Below are positions 25,587-40,239 of a stretch of DNA of 64,000 nt, in pieces. The notes under the pieces are model-generated. The model had not been told where the DNA came from, did no database searches, and was given only the letters and a program-made list of their open reading frames with translations. The translations under genes were made by a program, and so were the position numbers. The stretch is taken from positions 2,151,236 through 2,215,235 of the forward strand of contig VUYV01000017.1 in NCBI GenBank assembly GCA_008711295.1, written 5' to 3'. This DNA comes from Anarhynchus alexandrinus (taxonomy: Eukaryota > Chordata > Aves > Charadriiformes > Charadriidae). Numbering within the stretch: position 1 is the stretch's first letter; the number at the start of each line of letters is the position of its first letter.

Positions 25587-27194
25587 CTTAAAACAAACAG
25601 AAAAGCAAATCTCTTTATTTCTTCCTGTTTTCCTGGGTTTAACATTTTATTGTCTATTTTATTTTTTTGGAGGTTGTTGGGTTTTTTTCACTAAATCCAA
25701 CTAATGAGTTTAAGGCCCCTATAAGACAAAAGTCTTTTAAAGCAGAATTAAATTGGTTAGTGGAGAACAAAGAAGCTTTGGTCTTCCTGTCATAGAATTA
25801 GTGGTTTAAATCAAGTTTGACCCATACAACATCTTTGCAACATAAACATGCTGTACCATTACATACTACTTTACAGCTGAATCTGTATGGCAATGTTTCT
25901 GCTTAATTTAATTCAGCCCGTCTGTTTGTGGGCAAAATCCTGTCCTTGGCAGTGCATGCACAGGCTCTAGAAATTGGCGGTGCATCTAAAGGATATGGCA
26001 ATACAAACAATAATGTGCACATTTATTATGGTTGTGACATGAAAAGCCAAAGCCAAAAAGTATTAAACTTCTTTGTATCATTAACATGTGCTGCTGTGAA
26101 AGAAAACAATGGCCAAGTGATCTAAGGACACTGTGTACCATCAGGTTTTGCGCTGTGTTTCCTGGCTTCTCTCACTTTGTATTGTAATAAGAAGGCGGAG
26201 ATTAATTTATTTTCTTTGTTTTAATCCCAGCGATATTTACCTGGCAGATTTTGGGGAGGAAAGACCTTTGACGACTCTCCAAATTACATTCAGTTTTATA
26301 GACTTAATCTAGGGGTTTTTTTGTTTCTAAACAGGTGGGCAAAATCTCCACTATAAAACTAATTATAGAATTAACTTCAACAACGCCCTAGGTCTCCAGA
26401 GTAATTGACACCTAAGAATGCTCCGGGTCTTTCTAGTGGTACAGTGTGACAAGGCAGATTAATAATTGCTTTCTGGCAAAATTTTAATTCCCACAGATCA
26501 TACAGGGAGATTCTCCTGAATTTGGGGTTCATCTAAAATATTGGTTATTAATTTGGTTCATCTTAATTAAGGCTGCTGCCTTTTGCCTTGGTTCTCGAGG
26601 GGTGCACTCATCTGCATGTGTGTCTGTTTTTGTCTGTGTTTGTGTACACGCATCTATCCAACCAGGCGGAGGTTATGTTGGAAAACTAAACATATTTTCC
26701 CTCTGTCACCTGTGACATGCTGATGCTATTTATAACACTGTTCTTGGAAATGATGGGTGGATAGCATGAAGGTGGTTGGAGTACTAAAGACACTCCTGTT
26801 TCTTTTTCAGGAAGCTCTGTGCTGGATAAACCTGCTTCTAAAGATAGATAAAAGCACATCTCTGTGACCCAGTTAGGCTGTGGACAAGAGAAGTCATCTT
26901 AAAAACCTGCTTGCAAACAGATTACTTCCTTCTAACAGGGTAGACTGTGGAGCTGTCTTTGAGACACTGTGTGAAGCCAAAGGCTCAGTGACAAAACTTT
27001 AAGATGGAAAATTTAGACAAAGGAATCAATCAATGCCCAAAGAAGGAGTAGTAATTGAAGCAAAAATTGTAGGAACTCTAAAATGATGGTTCAAAAAACA
27101 CCTGTGGTGGTGGAAAAGGCTAAAAAAAATTGCTTACAACTGGGACAAGTACCTAATAATTTTACTTTCAGTCCCTAGCTCACTGATTCTCGAT

Positions 27195-27266
27195 AATATA
27201 CATATATATACACACTACATATATACACTACTATTTGTGTGTGTGTGTGTATATATATAGTATATG
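27195..27266. repeat. TA/CA and TG/TA microsatellite with inverted symmetry
   Basis: ATATACATATATATACACAC on the left is followed after about 20 nt by GTGTGTGTGTATATATATAG. The left (TA)n(CA)n and right (TG)n(TA)n blocks are reverse complements, so the whole tract can fold as a hairpin. Confidence 0.85.
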
Positions 27267-30200
27267 TAAGTGAGCATATTCCATGAGAGAGGATTGTTAG
27301 GAAGTATGCATTCTGCTATGTTTTCTTATCACTCTAACTCCCTGGGCAAAATAAGGAACAGTTAGATCTTGAAGACAATTTGGGTACAAAGGTTTGACTT
27401 ATTAAAAAGGGAGAAGGGGAAGGGAATCCTCTGAATACCGAAGAAGACTCCACTTCTTTCCAAAAGGGAAAAAAAGTTTTGTTTGTTTGGTTTTTTTTTC
27501 CAAAATTAATTTTAAGAAAACTTAAACTTACACAATTTGAACATTAAATATGCCTGTAGACCAAAATTTTCTCTTCAAAATATGGGCCTATCCCTGGAAT
27601 ATCTTTCATCTTGTGTATCTGATTCCTTCCCAGCAATATGAGTATAAAATGCTTCAGAAAGTCCATAGCAATTGAAAACCCAGCTATGTTATTTACTGCT
27701 TTTGTTACATTATTGAAATGCTGCCAAAAATACACAGAAGTGACAGTGAGTTGTGTCTATTTGCTCTCTTGTCTCTTGGCTGCCGGTTACTCCCTTCTTC
27801 CACAGCCTGTTTTATGCAAAATTTCCGTCTTTCTGGAACATGGAGCTATGGCAGAGGCTATAGAACTGCTTGAAATTACTAGAAAGAAATAATTTCTTTG
27901 CACTACTAACCTTTGGCTGCTTTTACTGAGCGTATGGCTTTATTCCACTGTCCACAGCTACACACATCACGGGACCAAACCTATGAGGGAAAGTGTTTAA
28001 ACAGTCAGTGACCAGCGCAATCAGAGAGGTGCTATCTAATCCAACAGGAGAGCAGCTAAAAGGGGAGGGAAAGTACAGATTTGCAGCCTAAATATGGATC
28101 ACCTTACTGCTTTTTTTTTTCCCTTCAATCTGCCAAACTGCATGATGTAGAAATTAATTGAGGAAAGATTAAATGTAGCATCTCGTCTCATGTCCTTTGA
28201 TGTTGGTAGCAAACCTGTGCTAATTTGAATGGAGGCATGGTCTTTACCTTGACCAGAACTTGATTCCATAAAATGTGAGTCCTGAGGAAACGTAGAAGAG
28301 ACTGCAGATTTGACCACCTTGCAAGAAATGGTTAAGGAGCAGTCCCTTCTTCTTTAAACAACTTCAGTAGAGAACTTTAAAGCTTTCAATAGCACAGTTC
28401 CCCAATAATTTTGTTCTGTCTGACTCTGGAGTAGCTGATCTCATTTTAATATTCAACATCAAATAAGGGGGGGCGAATGTAAGAATTTTTGTTTTAAATA
28501 TCTCTTAGGGACCTTTTGTGTTTCCTGTATAAATGCTTTAAAAATTCTTTCTTTCTTCAGCACTTAGTATTTAAAATGTAATGTTATGTAGCACAGCAGT
28601 TTGTGATTCTAAATACTCAGGTTAGTTTAAATCTGGACAGACTTTAAAAATTCTAGCTTTTATCAATAGTATTTCAGCTCCTCAGTTTTGAAAACTTGTC
28701 TGGAAAGCTCACTGAGACAGAAGTTTCCATGCTGTATTGACACTTAAACATAAATAAAACCCCCTAAACCTAGCACTCCGAATTTTTTCAGAAAGTCAAT
28801 TACTTTAGAACAGACAAGCGTCCTCATGGTTTCTTTCTTTATGTAAATACGTATATTTGAAAACAGACTATTTTGAAAAATAGAACAACAAATAAGCTCT
28901 TTCCCTCCCTTTTCAAAAAAGGAAAAGAAAGGCTACAGTGAGTTCAGATAGTTGTTAAGCTATTTCCAAAATAGAATATCTATGCAGCAGCTAATAATGT
29001 TGTTAATTTCCATGAAAGAGGAAGAGAGTTTAATACAGAATATGAATCACCATTTACTTTCTCATTTCCACTCATCGTATTACTACAGACAAAGGATTAA
29101 AAAAAGGACGTAAATCATGCTATTCACTCTACCAGCATATGCATTGTTACAGTCTGTTACAGTTAATATTCTGTAGTGAACTCAACAGCAAATTTTCTTT
29201 AGACTTCAATAGAACCAAGATTCGGCTCCTGTATGAAAGTGCCTCCTGTCTATAATCTAACAATAAGCCCACCCATAAAAATATGAAGTTATGAAGTTTC
29301 TCAAGCTTAATCACTCGCTACTACTGTTCTGAATTTGTCTTTGGCAGCACAATGATAAAACCAGAAATGAGACCAAGATGAGTGAAAGTGATATTCACCC
29401 TTTGTCAAAGGGAAATAGGCTGCTTTATTAGGAGGTTTGCACTTGCGTTTGCTATTTCAGAAGAAGATGAAACAGAGGAAAGGAAGTCTAAATGTGGCTG
29501 AATAGGCTGAACAGCTTCTTACAGGTGGAAGAGAAATTGCACATTTAATTGAACATGCATCACTGTAGAAACCATGCCCTGTAGGAGTGCACTTCTGCTT
29601 TGCTCTTGGGGCCTAAAATATTGGCATCTATAAGGGAAGAATGAAATCTAACAACTGTTTCTGTGTTGGATGTGGTGCGGATCAGTGACAAATAACACAT
29701 TATTACATTTCTTGAGCTAAAGTTGAGAGTCGGAGAGCTTCAGCCTTATTGAACAACCAGCTGTGTTTTTTTCAATCGCTGAGTTTTGTAAACTGTTATA
29801 GAGATGTTTATGGTTGTCTTAATAGGTTTCATGGGATCTCTTTCATTCAGTTCACGCTTCCAAATAGGTTTTGGTTTTAAATGTATTCAGTCATACAACT
29901 GTTGAACTAAGCACCAAACTCTTTACTTAGTTTTCACTCATTTGTTTTTATGCAAAACTTGCATCGGTCTCAGGATCTGACCAAAGGGGCTTTACTATGG
30001 TAATCTCATTTCAGCAGGTTGGGTTATTTGTCAGACTTTGAAAATGCCAGGAATACCTGTACAAACATGAATGTATCCATTACTGGTAACCAAGTATTTT
30101 CAGTTAGTTCTGATCCCTCCTTACCATTCAGTTTCAATCAATGGCAGCATGAACCCTCCATAAGCCCCTTTTTTGTTTCTCTTCCACTTCTTTTCTGCTG

Positions 30201-33200
30201 CCTCCAGTGTGTGAATGAAGTCATGCAATAAGGTTGTCATTCCCCATTTCCTTTTCTATTGGGAATTTTGTAATTTTGGACAGTTGGAAAACAATCATGT
30301 GGATGTTGTTAACCTGTAATTTTCAAGTGTATCTTGTCTGTTTTGCTGGTTTTATGGCCACTCTTGAGTACAAAGTTGGACTAGATGGTAGTAATGTTCT
30401 ATCTCTGTAAAATCTGTGCACCTACTTTTCATTTGTACAGTCAGATTTTTGTTTGTAGGTGCTGCCTTGGTGAATGATGCAGAAGTTCTAAATATGCTTG
30501 AAAGAGTCAGGGTTATTTCAATACATGGTTCACTACATATTGGTTCAAACTGCCATTGTTATTCAATAATGGATTATTTATATAGTGGGGTTTTTTTCAA
30601 ATTAAGGCATTTCATTTACTCTAGGCTTGAGTGACTACAGTCATTAGAGGAGGGCAGAAGGTAAAAGAACATGTTCAAACCCATACCAGAATTTGTCTAA
30701 AATCAGTGTCAACCCTACTCTATTCTTTAGAGAAGTCCAGGCAAGGTGTGTTTTCCATCCATGTTCTCCAAGCACAAATATCCACATTTCAAGTGCACAA
30801 ATTTGAGAAATGGTCTCCATTAACATATACTGAGTGTATTTTAATATACGCAAGCTGAGTATTTAAACTGAGTGCACGTTAATAGGCCCAAATCAGCTTT
30901 GAAGTCCTTATGCTACATTATTTGAAGTTAACCTAAAGGATTATTTATATTTTAAATGAAAAGAGCACTTTTTCTGCCACAGTGTGGATCCTGGAGAAGA
31001 CAGAATTTTGGACTACCTTGCAAAAATAAACAGGGATTTAGGGAAAGTATCCAAAATCAATGAGTGCAGATACTGATTAGGGTGACACAAATGTTGGGGA
31101 AGCCTTAAAAAAACAGGCCTGAGCTGGGAATAATAACGTTGTGGAGTTTAGTCAAATCTTTTCCAACACCACTTCTACAAACACTTCTTTTTGCTCTCTC
31201 ACATGTATGTAGACCTGGTGTCAAATGAAGTCCATGATTTAACCATCAGCTTAATTGTCTTCTGAGATAAGGCTTCTTGTCCAATGCCTTTTATGAGATA
31301 GATGTGCCTGATTAAATGGAGAACACTATCAAGATGAAGATATTGCCATAAATATTTCTCTTCCCCTTTTGGATTACCATCATTAATAGAATTGGAATTG
31401 GAAACAAGTGAAAAACTGTTTGTGAAAATGATCTGGAATGACTGAAAACAAGAAGTGGACCAGATCAGGTTTTTTCTTCCTACATTACTATGATAGTACT
31501 GAGGAGCTTGGTGTCTTTTCACTTCTCCCTGGGAAATTACCTTCATCTGCTGGTATCAGGCTTCAGGATAAAACTTCTTCTTTCCATCAACAAATGTGTT
31601 TTTTTCTCAGCAAATGCTTGGTAAAGGAAAACTGATAACCCTGGTAACTCTTCCCAAGGCATAATCAGAGCTCACTAAGGCTTATGGAAAGACTTCTAAT
31701 GAACTCTGAAACTAATCCTTCACAATTTTCCTTGTTATTTGTTATGGGTTCTATTGACCAAGGAGTTATGAACCCATCTATGCCATGACCAAAATTTAAT
31801 ACTTTTGACAAACGTATTACATACGTATGGAAAAAAATAACTTATACCCTGAGACAATATGTTAACAGATGATAACTTTGCAGACAAACTTAAAGGAAAT
31901 CATACAATTACACACCTAAGAAACTTAATTGATTGAAAAATCTGACACATTTAAACAGTTTAACATGACACAGTAAACAGATGCAACAAGCAATGAACTT
32001 TAGAAGACATCTTATATATTAACTAAATTTTTTCCTTCACTGACAATTTTGGCATATCTTCCTTGCTTCATGTTTGAAGTTTGATCATTTTAGATATTCA
32101 TTCTGCTCTAAGGGTTTTCCTCTGCAGTGTATCTGCACTGGTATTGTCTGTGAGATATCACCAATATAAAGAAATGGGTCTTCTCTCATAAAACTGCACT
32201 GTAGAAATACCCTCACTGCATTGTCTTTGTTATTCCCCAATTTTAACATTTTAACTTACATCATTTTTGTTTTATTTTAGCTGGGAAACACAAAAGTGTA
32301 GGAAACATACCCATTTGCCTGCACTGCCTCTAGAGTGGCTTTTGGATGTATATTGGATATTCGTGTAACTTAGTTTTGTACTCAATTTTCAGGGAGCAAG
32401 ACACTATGTGCACATTTACAGGGGTATAGTTACTCTGGTATTTCTTGTAACAGAGAAAATGCTTAAAATTGTTTCAAAATGAATGCACATCAACTTTTCC
32501 ATAATTTACAGATCATTTTTGTTTTGATAATTATTGAAAGTGTTAAACTAGATTCTGAGATTTCCTCCACTGAAAGTTTGGAGCAGTCCCACCACCCACC
32601 CTGCCAAAGCTGGGGCACTGTTCGTGGCATAAGATGTGCTTATAGAGTGGTTTATGGCATAATTTGCTTCTTAATGGTGGCATTGATTAGATTAAAAAAG
32701 AAAAATGCCTGGTGCTGTAGATACTTTTCTTCTCTCCAGTATAAGTGCTGTGTTCTCAGTTTAGCAAAATGGTTTGCTGTCCCTCTCGTTGCTTTTGTGT
32801 GTGCTCTGTCCTTGGTTTAGCAAAACCTTTGCTACCATTTTCACTACTTTTCTGTTGCCTAACAAGACAGTTGGGTGGAGGTCACAGAGCAGTATGGCTT
32901 AGTTAACCACTGAACATCTGCCATAGGGCCTTATTAGTAATGCCCCTAGCAGTACTTCAGCCTCATGGACCATCTCTAGTCATCTCAATGTACATACAAA
33001 GTGCCCTTTAAGTACAGTTTAGGCTTGCTGCTGGTTTGGCTTTTTATTTCTCTTTTTCTTACCCTCCTTTCTCCTTTTTTTTCTTTTTTCTTCCTCTTTG
33101 TGAGTTTTCTTAGTTCTTCTCTTATGTTTCCTTCCCTCTTCACTTCTCTATTCCATCTGTGGTTCACTCCCTCTCTGCTTCTCTATTCTATCTGCTAAAA

Positions 33201-36070
33201 TGGTCGGCGACGTATAGATAACCTGGATAACAAAGTGGATATTAAGTCCACAGGCTCTGAAGTGTTATCTGTTTACACAAACTCCCCCCAGACCACAACT
33301 ATACAAGGTGGGATCCTGCAAGGCACAGCAAATTATCTGGTCTAAAAGTCTGTAAGGGGGAAAAGATTGTATGTCCTCAGCCAAGCATCTCCACCTGCCT
33401 GATCCTCTGGTACCAACAGGGAATTCAAGGCTATTTTGGGGTGGGGAGGAAGGGGAGAGGGAACAGCTGTTGGCTGGAAGTTCTCTACCTCTGGGTCCAC
33501 AGCACAGCCCTGCCCCATCTGTGCCCACAGCAGGGTGGGCTCTGGCCCAGCCTCTTGCCTTTCTCTTTCCCTCCATAGAAACATGCTAAGTACAGCCTGA
33601 AACAGAGCTGCTCGTGAGGTACAGGACGGTGAAAAACCAGCCGTTTCAGCTGAAGCTTTTAATGCACTTAACCCAGGATACTGGTCTTGTGAAGAACATA
33701 AGAAACAGGAGAGAGTATCATGACAACTTTCCAGCATGGTCTTCAGGCCTCCAGCTGTCTATGGCTCAGAGATTTCCTGATCCAAAGACATTGCTTGCTG
33801 ATTTTTTTCTTATTGCATGAACGATGGATGTGGATAAGTTATTTAATATAGAAACCCAAAGACAACTGTTTCTTGTGGGCTGAGGGACATGTGGAGACAG
33901 GTACTGTGTCCTGGGGAAGTGAGATATCTCTGAGTGCTTTGATGGAGGGTCTTGTACCTCCAGAGATTTCGACAGGAGCCAGGGCAGTGAGACCTGCACT
34001 GTGCAGAAGGAGAGATGCCCACCTACGCTCTTCTCAATCTACCTCTCCTTGAAACACTTCCATTTCTTCTCCTTAAAGTCCCCTGAAACTCATGTGTACT
34101 GTAGGTTATTTCATTCATGCCCCACTTTCCATCTCCCCACCAAATCCCTGAAGAGCTGACCCTGTCCAGCTTCAATTCCTTCCATCTTTAGAAACCATTA
34201 TTTTGCCACTGTAAAGCCAGATCATTTTTGCTAATAACCCTTTAACTGCATAGTCTTTACTGGTTAGGGGTTTTTAAATGTACAGTGCCTCTCTATTTTA
34301 TTTTTTTTAACAAGACAGGAAAGCCAAATACATTCATATTCTGAACAGAATTTTGGGGGATAAGCAGAGGTGAACTATTGCCTCAAGGAGGCTAACCAGC
34401 ATGTGGCACTCAGCCGCTTTTGAAGGCGCTTCTGTGTTCATCTCAAGAAGAAATTGTCTTAGGTACCCCAGACTAGTTTTGCTTGTTTTGAAAAGAAAAC
34501 AAAAACATAAGGCTGAGTGCTGAGGGCTGCTGTCCAGGAAATGAGCACAGGTCTCAGTTTAGGCTGAGGATGTACCTTAACAAATAGTGCTCGCCCATAC
34601 TGGACCCTCAGTCCCTTCTTCTGGAGCTTTGGCACTGCAGAGAAAGGATTACAAGGCAGAATGAACTGAGAGGAGCCTGACACCACAGCCAAGCCATAAA
34701 TGCAATCACTCAGGAGGGTGAAGTGCCTTTAACTTTCAACAAACCTGGAGAAGCAATACCTGGAGGGGAGCCCAGGCCTATCTCTAGAGGGGATGGATCC
34801 TACAGGACCCTGACTATCCTGTCTGACTTCTCTCTGCTCCCTGCCCCCTGGCACTTGCATTTTTGTCTTCTTAATGGCCTAGCTCCAGCCAAAGGAGAGC
34901 AGGATTGCCCTCACAGTCTCTAGTTAGGTCACTCCCTTAAGAGGCTAGAGATGTGGGTCCAAAATCCTCAGGGGGTAGGAGGGAAATGAATAAAAGTCTC
35001 CCACCAAGGAGCAGTTACATTTTGCACTGAATCTGATGTTGTTGGTGTATAGTCAGCTTCATGTAAATATTCTTGTAGAGCTGGGTCCCCAAGAGCATTT
35101 GGGCACAGGTATACCAAATTTCCAGACCTTGCCCAGAGTTCAGGGCTGACAAGACCAGATTGGTTATGATGGTGACATGGGGAGAACTTACAGTAGCAGA
35201 ACTTCAAATGTGCGAAGTTTAACTGGTGCCAGCAGATTGGGTGGAAATGCCATTTGATCCTGCTCTCACTAGCTATAATAATTAATGATGGGTTGTGCAG
35301 TTCAGTTAATTACTCAATGAAACAATGGCAGTAATTCATCCTAAATAACTGTCCGAATTCTCTCCCTGGCATCATCCATATTGTACTGAAATGAATATGG
35401 AAAATCTGTGGTGTAGCTGAGAACGAGATTTGGCATTTGGCTGTTATGAGGTGATGCCAATAAGAAAAATTTCTTCCTTTTCTGAAGTGGATAAGGAGCT
35501 CTCATGTCAAATGCTGGAACCGTGGATCTGCCCCTGCCTTTATAAAGTATGTAGAGTCACTTTAATCTCTGTTTATAGAAGTCCTATCACTCCATCCTTG
35601 TTTCCTGCCTACTTCCCTATCTGCCCCTGCAAATTAAAATAGTACATTTTTGGCACCATAGGAATTCTATGTATTAAATAGTTTTTCCTCTGGAAAATTA
35701 TCAAATTACACTAATGCAGTTTTAGGATTTCTTTTACCCACCAAACAGATACTATAAGAGACAGGGTGAACAGAAGAACAAATAAATAATACAAATATAA
35801 GGAAAGACATGGTAGCAAAATACTAACATTGAATAGATTGTGGAGTCCTTGAAAGAACACTTTGGACATAATCTTTCCATCTACAAAGCACAATCATTAA
35901 ACACTATAGAGTGAAGTGGAGACAGAGTGGTTTTGAGCTGTACAGTAGTATTATTTTAAGACAAATAATAAAGCTATGCAGAACACCCAGAATTAGAATG
36001 ATCAAAAAAGCATGCCCTTCCATAACACTCATGCTGTCTTCCTTGGGCTGTTGTTTTGAAAGTAAACCTT

Positions 36071-36098
36071 TCACTGGCATTCATGTGAATGCCAGTGA
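36071..36098. repeat. 28-bp palindrome, 13-bp perfect arms
   Basis: TCACTGGCATTCA is followed by TG and then its exact reverse complement TGAATGCCAGTGA. It lies in non-coding sequence and is not part of a recognised transposon. No matching transposon ends or target-site duplication were seen. Confidence 0.9.
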
Positions 36099-39000
36099 CC
36101 TTTAAAAAGGAAATAGATTGAGCTTTCCTTCCTACTGTAATCCCAGTGTCGTTATCACCTCTATGGAGACCAGAGAGATGGTCTGATCTCCTGCCACCTC
36201 TTTGTTATCTTAAAGGGTAGCTAAGGGCCACCTTCAGCCTTGGTTCTTCAAGCCAGCCCACTAGCACCCTCCTACACCATCAGCAGTTAATTGCACTTTC
36301 TGGGCATTACATGTGTAAAGCGACAGATGTCTCAAAACAGAAAGTACCAGGTAAAACGTGCATATATGCTTGGAGAAGGGCGGAGGGAGAAGATCATTGT
36401 ATGGGAGAGTTTTCATATAAAGTCTCCAAAACAGATTAGTTTTTTAATGAAAATATAGTTTTACTTAAAAATGGGGGAGTATTATTAGTCTTCAGCAGGA
36501 CCATTGCTTTTTCTATTTATTTTGCATTCAATTCGTTGTTTCACACAATTCAAAACTCATAGTGAAACTGAAGGTTGCTAAAGTGGTAGGTATCGTGTGT
36601 TCCAGTAAGACATGCTATATCCTACAGGAACCGAAAGAAGAGGATTTCATCCAGTAACTGATGGAATTAGGAAAAATGTATCTGCTACTGAACACTTCTC
36701 TTGGTGTCCAGTTCATTAAAAGTAATTACCAGATAATGTTTTCCTAATCATTTAGGAAAGATGAATAAATTCGATTTCAGCTGAAATTTGAGCAGACTTC
36801 TTGCTGGAAAAGTTGCTTAGCTGAAAAGACTGATTAATCCCTATTAACCCCTATTACTCACTTGTAATTAAGCTGGCTAAGTAATGACTGAGACATTTCC
36901 TTCTGAACCGAAGTTTAATAGGAAACACAGCAAAGGAATTGGAGATGTCAGTGCCATTCCTAGGACACCACTGTGTTTATTCCGTTGGTGCTCAAATAGA
37001 AAAAAAAACTAAGAATGGTGAGCAATGAGATAGAGTTAAAAATGGCTCTTAAGGCAAATTGTTGGGGCGTTGGAGGAAACTACTTTTGATACATCTGCAC
37101 TGTGATTAAGGAGCTCTGCTTTCCAGACTGCCAGAGCATAAAATCTGTGTTAAAGCATTGAAAACATGCTAAATACATATTTATTGTTCAGAAAATATAT
37201 CACCTTCACATACATCTCACAATTGCATTTAAATGAGGGTTCATTTTTTAAAATCAGTTTATTTTTGTTTGAAGAGAAATGTGTTTACTTCTTCAGTTCC
37301 AGCATAAAATGGTATTTTTGACTGTTCATATGAAGTGCCTTCAAGGAAGTAATTTAAGATAACTTCTTCTCTGACTTTGCCCTTCACCTGTGATGCCAAA
37401 TTTGAATCTTCTCCTTAACTGAAGAGCAAAAAGCAAATAGTTTCCCTCTCTGATCCCCAAAATGCATCCTGCATATTGCTTTTAATTATTTCATTAACTT
37501 CTAGAAAGTTTTAAAAATAAGCACTGGTTTGTTGCCATAACTAAAGACCATCTGAAATTTAAAATAAATTTTGTACTGCTTCTGTGATTTTGATCAATTG
37601 GGAAACAAATCTCTGTGTAAATCAGCTAACAGGGAGAAATTCTTGAGGTTAATTATTTTAAGCTAAAACAGATTTAAAATGCCAGTTTTACTGAATTCAA
37701 TAAACTAGCATACGGCGTGGGAATGGCAGCTCAGACTTAGCCAAATGTCATCAGCAGAAACTGGAACAGAGACTAGAGCTACAAACAAATAAGAAATTAC
37801 TTTTTGCCAATAAAAAGAAAAAAAAGAGAGTGAGAAGAAACTCAAAATAATTTGAAATCTGAAATTCTGAACATTTCCCAAGCCACTCTAGTACTACTCC
37901 TTCCATTAGTGATGCCAAAGGCTTGTTCTGGGTAGTAATCAGTTCAGATTTTCACCACAAGAAAAAGAAGACCAACAAAATCATCAAACCACTGTGACTC
38001 TACTCCATGACTAAGAGTAGCCAACCATCAAGATAAAAAGAAGTTTTGTAAAAAAACACCTTGTATGTTAATATAACTCTTTCAATCTCTCCTCTTGCCT
38101 CCCCCCCAGTCATTCTATTCAGGGCTTTTTCCCCTGTAAAAATGCCAAGTGCCACGTATGAAAACCTGGAAGATTTGATAGAAATTATTGCTGCATTTTG
38201 GGAGGGATAGCAGGCAAGGCTGTGGTATGGGCAGGGGGACATTACCGGGAGAATAAATAGTTGTTAGAATTCTGTTCTGACTTACTGTCCTAACCATGTT
38301 CAACACCTTCCACTGAGTGCCTGTTCATGCATTTTTTCTGTGTCTAGTAGTGAATGAACTGGTGAAAACCCTCACTGCAGTCATTAGAAGGAATCCCAAG
38401 TCCTGATCATACAGGACATCATACAGAATCCAGTGACAGCTGTTCAGTTCCATTTCTTTACCTGTGGCTTAAGCTTAGGGAGGCATCCCTTTTTGTGGGA
38501 CATGAAAAGATAAACTATTGTATTTGGGATCATAAGGCTTTAATTAATATTTTGATTTTTCTGGCAGATGAATGAGGAGATAGAGAAGAGGAGTCAGTCA
38601 GCATCATTTCTCTGATGTACGTGACTACTTCCATAGCACCCTGATGAAATGCTACCTATAGACATATAAAATTATACTGGAAACCTTGATGACTTCATAT
38701 TGTGAGTGCAGCATTATGCAGAAAAACTGTTTGATATAACATTCGTTATATCACACCACGATTCCTTGTTGTGGTGCTGCAGAAAAAATATTTTCCCGCA
38801 CCTTTATGAACGGACGGGTTTAGTTTCTGGTAAACCTTCAAGCACATTGTTGTCAACTTGCTCTTCCAGGAGGTCCTCTACAGTTTTCTGGAGTTCCTAT
38901 CACAGGACAATAGTTTCTGGACAAATACAGGACACACTTCATACCTTCATAAACCTGCAGTAGGGAACCAACCCAGTGTGGGCTGGTGCCAACCAGATTG

Positions 39001-39892
39001 TTCGAACAAATTTTTCTGTTCCTTAGAAGCTGACAGATGCTCTAAAAACAGGTCATCCCTTTCCTTTTCACCTCCTGATACGGTTTTCATTACACATGTA
39101 TTCTAAATACTTTTAAGGAAAAGTAGACAGGTAGACAAATATTCTGCTACCTGGAAGTACTGTATGAAAGACACCCCCTTTTCAAATAATGCTTTCAAAT
39201 AACTTTTACCCAGAGCTGAACCCTCAAGCTGAAACACTACTTGCTTTAGGAAGCACCTCAGAGAGATGACTAAGCATGAATTAGTAACTATATTCCAATG
39301 TGTTCTTCCTGGATATCTTTAGAGCAGGTATATTTAAGTTTGGTTTAAATCTAGTGTATTGGGTGTTGGTAAGAGCACATACTCGTTCTGATTTACAGTG
39401 CCTTTAGTAGCAGATCCAGCATAGGGCCCTCCACAAAACAAAAGGTCTTTCATCACTGCAAAGAGTCTAGCAGTTACATTGCAACCCCAACCAGAGAAGA
39501 TTAAAGTATAAGTGGCTTTTGTACAGTCAGGAATGGCAACAAACCAGAGAAGAGGAAGACTGGAAGTCACCTTGTCCCTCCCAGCCAACACACTTGTGGC
39601 TTATCAGGGGGCCTGGTGTCAGAACAAGCAGCTCCCTGAGAAGGGGGCAAAGCCACATACTCCCATCCCAGAGCCGCCACACCTGCTCCTCCACCCGGGG
39701 AACACCACCCTGCAAAATTCTTTCCACACAGAGAAATCAGGTGGTTTCTATTCTTCATCAGGCCTCCAGACAGAGGGCTGGGTGGGTAATGCCTGCTTGC
39801 TGTGCATTAGTATTCCTTGTAGTACCGCACAGTCTGAGAATAACAACTAAAAATGTATAACCCTTCTCATAGCCTTGCTTTCAATTTCAAAT

Positions 39893-40239
39893 TTTAATTA
39901 TTTAGCAAAAAGTGATGTTATCAATATATGAGATTCAGTTTACCTTGTAGCTTTTTGTAATTAAACGAACCTTCGGATTCAGTGAACATTTGTATTTTTC
40001 AGTGTTCTCTGAATTCTAGTGCTGCTAATGAGCATAAGCAGCGGGAAAGTCGGATGTTNCAATTGCACTTTCCTTTAATTATTTAGCAAAAAGTGATGTT
40101 ATCAATATATGAGATTCAGTTTACCTTGTAGCTTTTTGTAATTAAACGAACCTTCGGATTCAATGAACATTTGTATTTTTCAGTGTTCTCTGAATTCTAG
40201 TGCTGCTAATGAGCATAAGCAGCGGGAAAGTCGGATGTT
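39893..40239. repeat. 166-bp direct duplication separated by a 15-base spacer beginning with one N
   Basis: Positions 39893-40058 and 40074-40239 are identical except for G at 39982 versus A at 40163. The single N is at 40059, immediately after the first copy, and 14 more bases separate it from the second. This pattern is typical of two overlapping contigs or haplotypes placed side by side rather than merged. It is therefore probably not present in the real genome. Confidence 0.93.

Noticed and set aside
30293..30420. Possible second old CR1 tail (GTTGGACTAGATGG)
   Set aside because: Only a short phrase resembles CR1 and the rest does not align by eye; too weak to annotate.
33265..33737. Minus-strand frames of 103 and 131 codons
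   Set aside because: Composition looks like translated non-coding DNA; no motif, promoter or splice pattern.
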